Below, one piece after another: positions 1 to 6,197 of a stretch of 15,188 bases of DNA. The notes beneath the pieces were generated by a model. It had not been told where the DNA came from. It worked only from the letters and a program-made list of their open reading frames with translations, and made no database searches. The position numbers and the translations under genes are program-made. This DNA comes from Flavobacteriales bacterium (GTDB taxonomy: Bacteria > Bacteroidota > Bacteroidia > NS11-12g > UBA955), in contig CANFVI010000025.1 in the NCBI GenBank assembly GCA_947450405.1, positions 1 to 15,188 on the forward strand. Direction: 5' to 3'. The first letter of the stretch is position 1. Every line of letters starts with the position of its first letter.

Positions 1-2
1 TC

Positions 3-392
3 TTTGACAGTATAAATTCTTTGAGAGAAACACATGGTTTCGAAGGATGGATGACACGCATATTTATCAATTTGGCGCTTTCAAAATATAGAAAAGCAAA
101 AAATGACCCCATTTTGGTAGATATAGATAGTGCAAACGCCGCCACCGATACCGAAGATGTCTCTGCTAACATGGATGAGCTTTCTGCGGATGATGTGCTT
201 GAATTAATGAAGCAACTCCCCGACAAATATGGAATTGTTTTGAACATGTATGCTATCGATAAATTGTCTCACAAAGAAATCGCCCAGTTGTTAAATACCA
301 CCGAATCCAATTCGAAAAGTATTTTGAGCAGAGCGAGAAAAATGCTAAAAGATCAAATTGAAAACAAAACAAGAAAAAACAATTTTGAATAA
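3..392 (+). CDS. ECF-family RNA polymerase sigma factor, 5'-truncated
   Basis: This is the C-terminal part of an extracytoplasmic-function sigma-70 factor, which directs RNA polymerase to a small regulon. The reading frame is open to the left edge (residues FDSINS precede the first TTG at 21), so the true start lies outside the window. The first visible part, FEGWMTRIFINLALSKYRK, is the end of region 2 (2.3/2.4), which melts and reads the -10 element. A variable acidic linker rich in D, E, A and S follows. Region 4 starts near LMKQLPDKYGIVLNMY and contains the helix-turn-helix LSHKEIAQLLNTTESNSKS, which reads the -35 element, followed by ILSRARKML. The stop lies inside the next gene, which starts 35 bases earlier in another frame; that is the usual sigma/anti-sigma arrangement and suggests translational coupling. 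The family is secure; the regulon and signal are unknown. Confidence 0.93.
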   Translation, partial: FDSINSLRETHGFEGWMTRIFINLALSKYRKAKNDPILVDIDSANAATDTEDVSANMDELSADDVLELMKQLPDKYGIVLNMYAIDKLSHKEIAQLLNTTESNSKSILSRARKMLKDQIENKTRKNNFE

Positions 393-1689
393 CAAGAACC
401 CAAATATTGACCAACAGTTACAGGATAAATTCTCTGAATTTGCTCCTATGCCTGCTGCCTTTGCTTGGGATCAGCTTGACGCAAAATTGGAAAATAAAGC
501 AAATAACAAACGCCGCTTTGTATTGTTTGGTTCTGTTGCTGCTTCTACCGTTGCCGTTGTCGCTTCTTCTATTTTCTATTTTGGAGGACAGTCAAACGAA
601 TTGCAATCTGAAAACAACAAAATTGATCAAGTTGTTATCGAGAAAATTCAGAATAACAAGATTAAGAATCAACTAGAAAATAAATTAAACATTCAAATAC
701 AAACTGAGATTGCTAAAAAAGTTAATCAGCCAAATCACGTACAATCTTCATATACTGTTTCAAACAAGTCAGTGCAAAAAAGTGAGATCATGACAAACGT
801 AAATGTTTTGCATGAAGAAGTGGTTGCGAAAACGAATGACGAAATTTCATCAAAATTTAATTATATAGTTTCAGAAGATTTCAATGCAAAACAGCTAGAA
901 ATCACTCCAATTTATTTTGGAAATCTTTTACAGTCGACTTTGATAAGCCTAAAACCTCAGGAGCCCGTAAAAAGGAATTTGTCAGCCTGGGCTTTTGAGG
1001 TTGGGTATGATCAAAATCAAACATCTGTTATGTACAGTGCAACTCCATCATTGGAGAAGTATGTGCACAAAAACTATCTAGAAAGAATGAAGCAAAGTGA
1101 ATTTGCATTGAGCGCAGCTCAATTGCATTTCGCATTAAGATATAAGTTGTCGCAAAAGTGGAGTATTTCTGCTGGGTTAGGATGGATGCAGAATAGAACC
1201 CAGCAGAACTTTCATTTTAGAGACAGCATGCCAGCAACATTGGCTCAAGGAAATACCGCAGATGCCTACGGCAACTATCCAATTTTTGGATATTTAGGAT
1301 TAGGTCCTGAAGTCAATTATCAAGGAATATCTAATATTTCAATGATAAGTGTTCCAGTAGGTGCAATATTTGATTATCCAATTAACCGCAGTTGGTCAAT
1401 TACCTCTGAGGCATTGATCCAGGCAAACTATTTGAGTGCGCAAAAGGGAAATACATTAAACTATCAATTATTGTCTTTACAGGACATTAATTCGGGTGTA
1501 TATCGCGATTTATTGTGGTCGGCAAAAATAGGGGTTGGGGTTCAGAAAGAGATTTCTAATCGCGCCAAATTGGGTGCGAGAATCAACACTCAAGGAATGT
1601 TTACACCGTTGTACAAGCAAAATTCGGCTATCCAAAATAGGGCTTGGTCAGTAGGTTTGTCGGCGTTTTATGTTTGGCGTTTATTTTAA
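358..1689 (+). CDS. Putative anti-sigma-like membrane protein with C-terminal outer-membrane-barrel-like domain
   Basis: The 443-residue product has an unusual layout. Residues 1-50 are polar and predicted cytoplasmic; LQDKFSEFAPMPAAFAWDQL resembles the short N-terminal segment seen in Bacteroidota proteins encoded next to ECF sigma factors. Residues 53-75 form one transmembrane helix (FVLFGSVAASTVAVVASSIF) preceded by KRR. Residues 77-205 are a polar linker rich in N, K, Q and I. Residues about 208-443 show alternating amphipathic strands (e.g. QLHFALRYKL, WSISAGLGWM, LLWSAKIGVGV, AKLGARIN) and end in YVWRLF, the terminal aromatic typical of outer-membrane barrels. The start is TTG at 358, the first usable start after an in-frame TAA at 346; TTG 385 is possible, and ATG 448 would lose the conserved N-terminal segment. 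Overlap with the sigma gene supports an anti-sigma or sensor role, but this is inference: no classical zinc anti-sigma motif (HxxxCxxC) is present. Confidence 0.8.
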   Translation: MKTKQEKTILNNKNPNIDQQLQDKFSEFAPMPAAFAWDQLDAKLENKANNKRRFVLFGSVAASTVAVVASSIFYFGGQSNELQSENNKIDQVVIEKIQNNKIKNQLENKLNIQIQTEIAKKVNQPNHVQSSYTVSNKSVQKSEIMTNVNVLHEEVVAKTNDEISSKFNYIVSEDFNAKQLEITPIYFGNLLQSTLISLKPQEPVKRNLSAWAFEVGYDQNQTSVMYSATPSLEKYVHKNYLERMKQSEFALSAAQLHFALRYKLSQKWSISAGLGWMQNRTQQNFHFRDSMPATLAQGNTADAYGNYPIFGYLGLGPEVNYQGISNISMISVPVGAIFDYPINRSWSITSEALIQANYLSAQKGNTLNYQLLSLQDINSGVYRDLLWSAKIGVGVQKEISNRAKLGARINTQGMFTPLYKQNSAIQNRAWSVGLSAFYVWRLF

Positions 1690-1693
1690 AGTT

Positions 1694-1702
1694 AAAGAGA
1701 GG
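1694..1702 (+). promoter_or_regulatory. Ribosome binding site of the T9SS-secreted protein gene
   Basis: The purine run AAAGAGAGG ends 8 bases before ATG 1711. This is the clearest Shine-Dalgarno-like sequence in the window and favours ATG 1711 over the in-frame GTG at 1702, which overlaps the run. A second in-frame ATG at 1741 would give an even shorter signal peptide but has no such site. Confidence 0.45.
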
Positions 1703-1710
1703 TGCAAAAA

Positions 1711-4185
1711 ATGAAAAACAAAATGTGTAAATTGCAATCAATGCAGAAGTTCCTATTCTTCATTGTAGCATTCTTTTGTGTAACTTTTACAAGGGCACAG
1801 GTATTGCAACCATTGGGAAATGGCTTGCCCTCGCGCGTTGTTGCCTCTTTTGCTACCAATACAGAATATTTTGCCTTGTATGAAGATTTAGAATCTGCAA
1901 CACCAAATGATTATACTTTAGGTCGTTGGAATGGAGTTTACTGGAAATATTATCCGGGATTAATGACACCAGGTCCTATTGTAAATACAATGGGTGTATA
2001 TAATTTTCATTCAATAGCGCTGTTCAACAATACCATCTACATAGGTGCTTACATTGCAAATGCTGTAAAAGATGCAGAATTGCCCATTAGTCATTTATAC
2101 AAGTGGGATGAGAGTTCTCGCACTTGGGTTCCTGAAACTGGCGTAGTTGATACCAAAAATAACGGTATCGTAGCGATGACTGTTTTTGATAATAAATTGA
2201 TTGTTGCAGGATTATTTAAAAATACGGTAAACGGAAAGTCAGTTCAGAATATTGCCTCTTTTGATGGAACATCTTGGAATTATCTTGGAAGCAACGAAAC
2301 TAGTCAAGGCGCCGACGGCAAAATCAATTCTTTGATGGTTGTTGGAGATCGACTTTATATCGCCGGAGATTTTCAAAACTTTGCTGGAAGTTATACGGGT
2401 AATATCGCTTATTACACAGCGTCAAATGGTGGATGGGGTGGAATTGGAAGCCCATTCAAAGGAGAAATTTCAACATTGGCATATTTCGATAATCAGATTT
2501 CAGTATTCGGAAAAGATAGTTTGGGGAATGCGCAAATTAGAAATTTCAAAAGCTCTTGGTCTAAACCAATCTCTTTTACGGGATATCAAACATCATTGGT
2601 TAAAACAATAGCGGGTACTCCCAATTATTTATTGTTGGGTGGATCTTTTGCGAAAAATGGAAATGCTTCATCTTTGTTGCGATTCGAAGCCGATACTTTG
2701 GCATTTACGGGGAATAGACTTACCGGAGACTTTACATTAGGTCAACGTGGAACTGGAGCCTTTGTGTGGGGCGAATTTGTTGAGCAAAATACTGGAGTAA
2801 AATACTTTTCAAGCATTGAATCTGCTGCAGGTAACTTATTCGGGGACTTGTTTTATGATTTAAATTCAAACTGCGTAAAAGATTTGAATGAGGTTGGTAT
2901 ACCCAATTCAGTTTTACGCATCATGAAGAAAGACAATCAAAAGAATTATTTTGCGGTAACTGATCAAGATGGACATTTTTCATTGGCATTGCCGGAAGGA
3001 GATTATTTGATTTATAATACATCACAAAGACATATGTATTCGGTTTGTGCCAGTAATTTTTCTACCAAAATTAGGTCTGGCAAATATTCATCTGTTTTCT
3101 TAGGGGAATATATGGATCCAACCTTAAAGGATTTAGAGGTTAAAGTGCAACCCATTTATGCCGTTGAAACCAATCCTGGCGATCAAATAAAGGCATTGTT
3201 AACGGTGATAAACCATGGAGCAACTAACTTGTCTGGACCAACCATACATTTGATTCATCCAAGTTCAATGACAAATTTTAGCAGCGTTCCAGCTCCAGAT
3301 AATTATGAAAATTCTGAGGCTACGTTTAGTTTGGTTAATTTAAAACCATTTGAAACTCGATATATAGAAGTTTCATTGAAATTACCAATGAATGCAACTT
3401 CATCTAGCTTTTACCCAATAACAGTGAAAACAGGATCGTTGTTTGTGCAAAATGATGCAATCAGTGTTGATAATTATGACACTGTGAAGGTGAGTATTGG
3501 TAAACGTGGAAATGCTTTGAATGCGGTTGAAAAAGTTTCAAACAACGGCGAATTTATTGATTACAGAACCAAAACTTGGAAGTATACCGTCAATTTTAGA
3601 AATATTGGTAATTCATTTGTAAACAAAGCAGTTTTTGTGGATACCATTTCTTCCAAATTACCACTGAATAGAATAATTGTTAAATCATTTTATCCCGTAG
3701 GTGGCAAACCACCATACATTCAGCCAGGTAATGTTTTGGTTGTGAATTTTGATCCTGCAAATCTGCAAACATACGAAACCAACCCTTCTAACAGTATGGG
3801 ATGGGTTGAATATGATGTAGAATTGTATGATAAATTGCCTTTGCAAACCCAAATTCCAAATACAGCGTCTGTGAATTTTGATTCGAAATGGATTGGTTAT
3901 TCAAATACTTGTGGCGTTACCATATTTGATGCTACTGCTTCGGTTAATCGTTTAAGTAAATCAGGATTGGTAGTTTATCCTAATCCTGCAAAGCAATTGC
4001 TTAATGTACGTTGGTTGTCAAGCGAAATCAATGCGAAATGGTCAATTGTGAATTTCACTGGTGAAGTTGTAAAAACCGGTGTAATTGGTGAATCAGAATC
4101 AGCTTTAGATATAGCCAACTTTCCAACTGGATTGTACATCTTAAGTACGCCAACTACTGTCACAAAATTCCAAGTAATTCGTTAA
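1711..4185 (+). CDS. Large secreted propeller/adhesin-like protein with T9SS sorting domain
   Basis: The 824-residue product is predicted to be exported by Sec and then moved to the cell surface or medium by the type IX secretion system. A signal peptide ends near TRAQ (about residue 30). Residues 40-365 contain propeller-like repeats of the form 'gd.LyiaG.F....g..niA.fdg.sW..lg', e.g. VVGDRLYIAGDF and NIASFDGTSWNYLG, as in Kelch/galactose-oxidase-like folds. Residues 373-437 (GNLFGDLFYDLNSN, then DLNEVGIPNSVL, then TDQDGHFSLALPEGDYLI) match the SdrD-B/Cna-B-like module of surface proteins. Residues about 470-740 form two Ig-like DUF11/CARDB-type domains (YTVNFRNIGNSFVNKAVFVD). Residues 750-824 are a type A T9SS sorting domain with YPNP at 756-759 and the final FPTGLYIL...KFQVIR. 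No catalytic motif is seen; adhesion or surface-layer function is inferred. It starts 21 bases after the barrel gene, probably in the same operon. Confidence 0.9.
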   Translation: MKNKMCKLQSMQKFLFFIVAFFCVTFTRAQVLQPLGNGLPSRVVASFATNTEYFALYEDLESATPNDYTLGRWNGVYWKYYPGLMTPGPIVNTMGVYNFHSIALFNNTIYIGAYIANAVKDAELPISHLYKWDESSRTWVPETGVVDTKNNGIVAMTVFDNKLIVAGLFKNTVNGKSVQNIASFDGTSWNYLGSNETSQGADGKINSLMVVGDRLYIAGDFQNFAGSYTGNIAYYTASNGGWGGIGSPFKGEISTLAYFDNQISVFGKDSLGNAQIRNFKSSWSKPISFTGYQTSLVKTIAGTPNYLLLGGSFAKNGNASSLLRFEADTLAFTGNRLTGDFTLGQRGTGAFVWGEFVEQNTGVKYFSSIESAAGNLFGDLFYDLNSNCVKDLNEVGIPNSVLRIMKKDNQKNYFAVTDQDGHFSLALPEGDYLIYNTSQRHMYSVCASNFSTKIRSGKYSSVFLGEYMDPTLKDLEVKVQPIYAVETNPGDQIKALLTVINHGATNLSGPTIHLIHPSSMTNFSSVPAPDNYENSEATFSLVNLKPFETRYIEVSLKLPMNATSSSFYPITVKTGSLFVQNDAISVDNYDTVKVSIGKRGNALNAVEKVSNNGEFIDYRTKTWKYTVNFRNIGNSFVNKAVFVDTISSKLPLNRIIVKSFYPVGGKPPYIQPGNVLVVNFDPANLQTYETNPSNSMGWVEYDVELYDKLPLQTQIPNTASVNFDSKWIGYSNTCGVTIFDATASVNRLSKSGLVVYPNPAKQLLNVRWLSSEINAKWSIVNFTGEVVKTGVIGESESALDIANFPTGLYILSTPTTVTKFQVIR

Positions 4186-4196
4186 GAATTAATTCT
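4185..4196. repeat. 12-bp perfect palindrome between convergent stop codons
   Basis: AGAATTAATTCT is its own reverse complement and covers the 3-base gap between two convergent stop codons, overlapping both. It has no loop, so it is not a normal terminator stem. It may simply reflect AT-rich sequence, or help end transcripts in both directions. Confidence 0.4.
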
Positions 4197-5091
4197 CTAG
4201 TTTCAATTGGATGAAACTATAAAGATTAAAATTATCTTGATTTCTTAATAATTCAATCTCGTTTTTCAAAGCAACAACGCTTACAGATTTCATTCTGTTT
4301 TTTTGAATGAGGGTATACGCTCTTTCAGCCAAAAGAAAATTCATTCTGTTGTTGCCCTTGTTGTGTTCTGCATGTTTTGAAATGGCTTCAGAAAGTTCTG
4401 AAATACCCGTTTCTGTCATTGCATTGGTAAGTAAGACTTGGGTTTCCCAATCTGGGGTTGATCTGAAGTGTGCCAGTTTCTGTAAATGACTTGCAAAAGC
4501 TTCGGCGCCATCTCTGTCTGATTTATTCACCACAAAAATATCTGCTATTTCCATGATGCCACTTTTTAACGTTTGAATTTCATCGCCACTTTCGGGCACG
4601 GACACCACAATAGTAGTATCGGCTAAGCCCGCAATTTCAACTTCACTCTGACCTACGCCAACCGTTTCAATGATGATTTTATCGAATTTGGCATGTTTTA
4701 ACACATCTACAACTTCAATGATGCTTCCACTCAAACCACCAAGTGAACCCCTAGAACTAATGCTTCGAATAAATACATTCGGCATGAGGAATAAAGATTG
4801 CATGCGCAAACGATCACCCAACAGTGATCCAAAATTGAAAACCGATGATGGGTCAACAGCAACAATTGCAATGCGTAAATTTTGTTTGCTCCAAAACTTG
4901 GCTAAGGCATGAACCAAACTGCTTTTCCCAGCCCCGGGCGGTCCAGTTATTCCAATTACATCAGATGATCCGTTTAATTGTTTAAGAAGTTCTAATGCGT
5001 TAGGATGATTGTTTTCAACCCAAGAAATTGCTCTCGCAATGGCTTTTTCGTTGCCCTCAGCAATGAGTTCAGGAGTAGGAATCAACATCAT
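4189..5091 (-). CDS. meaB: Methylmalonyl-CoA mutase-associated GTPase MeaB (ArgK family)
   Basis: MeaB is a G3E-type P-loop GTPase that guards adenosylcobalamin loading and protects methylmalonyl-CoA mutase, which interconverts methylmalonyl-CoA and succinyl-CoA in the cytoplasm. The 300-residue product shows Walker A GPPGAGKS at 50-57, AVDPSS at 78-83 with the Mg-linked Asp80, LLGDRLRM at 90-97, the ETVGVGQSE segment at 142-150 and the guanine-specificity motif NKSD at 189-192. The C-terminal helical region, used for dimerisation in known structures, follows from about 245. It is slightly shorter than the roughly 330 residues of well-known members, at both ends. Two tandem ATGs (5091 and 5088) could start it. 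No mutase or epimerase gene is visible here, so the partner must be elsewhere. It follows tsaD on the same strand after 56 bases, with its own possible promoter box. Confidence 0.95.
   Translation of the reverse strand: MMLIPTPELIAEGNEKAIARAISWVENNHPNALELLKQLNGSSDVIGITGPPGAGKSSLVHALAKFWSKQNLRIAIVAVDPSSVFNFGSLLGDRLRMQSLFLMPNVFIRSISSRGSLGGLSGSIIEVVDVLKHAKFDKIIIETVGVGQSEVEIAGLADTTIVVSVPESGDEIQTLKSGIMEIADIFVVNKSDRDGAEAFASHLQKLAHFRSTPDWETQVLLTNAMTETGISELSEAISKHAEHNKGNNRMNFLLAERAYTLIQKNRMKSVSVVALKNEIELLRNQDNFNLYSFIQLKLEN
4198..4219 (+). terminator. Possible weak stem-loop terminator downstream of the T9SS protein gene
   Basis: An 8-bp perfect stem, TAGTTTCA / TGAAACTA, encloses a 6-base loop (ATTGGA), beginning 13 bases after the secreted-protein stop. 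It lies inside the 3' end of meaB on the other strand. The stem is AT-rich and no clear U-tract follows, so intrinsic termination would be weak. It is listed because it is the only stem of this length found near the convergent junction. Confidence 0.25.
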
Positions 5092-5101
5092 CTTAAAAAC
5101 A

Positions 5102-5109
5102 CAAAGATA
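5102..5109 (-). promoter_or_regulatory. Candidate -7 box (TATCTTTG) for meaB
   Basis: Read on the minus strand, TATCTTTG matches the Bacteroidota -7 consensus TAnnTTTG exactly and ends 10 bases before the first ATG of meaB. No convincing -33 TTG sits at the usual spacing upstream, so the call rests on the box and its position in the 56-base gap after tsaD. Confidence 0.5.
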
Positions 5110-5147
5110 AAGGTTCCTATTTAAAATTGTTTTTTCTAATTACAGAA

Positions 5148-6155
5148 TCAAGACTTACTTCTGGTGAAAGGAGTATCTGAAATTTCCATGAATTTTTTGT
5201 CCCTCAATAAAAAAGAACCTGCTTTTGCTATCATAGCCGCATTGTCGGTACAGTATTGAAATTGAGGGATATAGCATGGGGTGTTGTGTTTTGTTGCCAA
5301 TTGATTTAATGCACTACGCAATGCTTTATTTGCTGATACTCCACCTACAATTCCGATGCTTTTGGGATTTAAATCTTTCATTGCTTTTTCCAACCTTTTA
5401 ATCAACATGTTCACCAACGAAAACTCATAGGAAGCACAGATATCATTCACGTTATTGGCCACAAAATCAGGATCTTTTAGGTTATTGTCCCTCAAAAAAT
5501 ACAACAAAGAAGTTTTTATTCCAGAGAAACTAAAATCATAATTTTTGGTTTGGCTATCGGGGAAGGTGAATTTTAGGGGATTTCCACTTTCGGCATTTTT
5601 GGAAATTTGGGGACCACCAGGGTAACCCAATCCCATTAATTTCCCGGCCTTGTCGAACGCTTCTCCCACAGCGTCGTCGATAGAATTTCCTATAATTTCC
5701 ATTTCCATGAAGTTGGTAACCCAAATGAGTTGGGTATGCCCACCGCTTACCAAAAGGCATAACAAAGGGAATTCAACTTGATTGTCGATATACAATGCTG
5801 CAACATGGGCTTGAAGGTGGTTTACCCCAATTAATGGCACGTTTAAAGCCATAGAAAGTGCTTTTGCAGTATTGATGCCAACCATAAGCGAACCCATCAA
5901 ACCGGGGCCCTGTGTTACAGCAATAGCAGAAAGATTTTGGAGGGATATTTTGGCTTCCTTCAACGCGGTATCAATTACAGGAATAATTGAACTTTGGTGC
6001 GCGCGTGATGCCAATTCTGGAACAACTCCTCCAAATGATTCATGAACTTTTTGGGTTGAGGTAATATTTGATAAAATGATTTCGTTATCAAGTATGGCTG
6101 CTGCTGTATCGTCGCAACTGCTTTCAATGCCCAAAATAGTGGATGCTTGATTCAT
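5148..6155 (-). CDS. tsaD: tRNA N6-adenosine threonylcarbamoyltransferase TsaD
   Basis: TsaD (formerly Gcp/YgjD) transfers the threonylcarbamoyl group from threonylcarbamoyl-AMP to A37 of tRNAs reading ANN codons, working with TsaB and TsaE in the cytoplasm. The 335-residue product has the ASKHA-fold signature GIESSCDDT at 9-17, the metal-binding histidines His113 and His117 in NHLQAHVAAL, the nucleotide-binding VSGGHTQL at 136-143, EAFDKAGKLMGLGYPGG at 165-181, GGVSAN at 271-276 and the C-terminal metal-ligand segment CTDNAAMIA with Asp304. Length and all key residues are normal, so it should be active and is almost certainly essential. It is divergent from tamB. The start ATG at 6155 is the first residue that precedes the conserved ILGIESS segment by a normal distance. 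Confidence 0.98.
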   Translation of the reverse strand: MNQASTILGIESSCDDTAAAILDNEIILSNITSTQKVHESFGGVVPELASRAHQSSIIPVIDTALKEAKISLQNLSAIAVTQGPGLMGSLMVGINTAKALSMALNVPLIGVNHLQAHVAALYIDNQVEFPLLCLLVSGGHTQLIWVTNFMEMEIIGNSIDDAVGEAFDKAGKLMGLGYPGGPQISKNAESGNPLKFTFPDSQTKNYDFSFSGIKTSLLYFLRDNNLKDPDFVANNVNDICASYEFSLVNMLIKRLEKAMKDLNPKSIGIVGGVSANKALRSALNQLATKHNTPCYIPQFQYCTDNAAMIAKAGSFLLRDKKFMEISDTPFTRSKS

Positions 6156-6183
6156 TGGTGGATTCGTTTGGGGTTTATTTGGT

Positions 6184-6191
6184 TATATTTG
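6184..6191 (+). promoter_or_regulatory. Candidate -7 box (TATATTTG) for tamB
   Basis: TATATTTG fits TAnnTTTG exactly and lies in the tsaD/tamB divergent region, 6 bases before TTG 6198. A TTTG at 6167-6170 precedes it, but at 13 bases the spacing is shorter than the usual -33/-7 distance. If used, transcription would begin around 6195, inside the longest possible reading frame, which argues for the shorter tamB start. Confidence 0.45.
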
Positions 6192-6197
6192 ATTTCT

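Noticed and set aside
407..676. 89-residue Leu-rich frame inside the sigma-partner gene
   Set aside because: It lies wholly within a well-supported gene in another frame; its Leu runs come from shifted Asn/Lys/Gln codons.
1669..1676. TATGTTTG with TTG 22 bases upstream, resembling a complete promoter for the T9SS protein gene
   Set aside because: Spacing fits, but it falls within codons for the conserved YVW at the barrel terminus, so it may be incidental; short spacing also favours operon readthrough.
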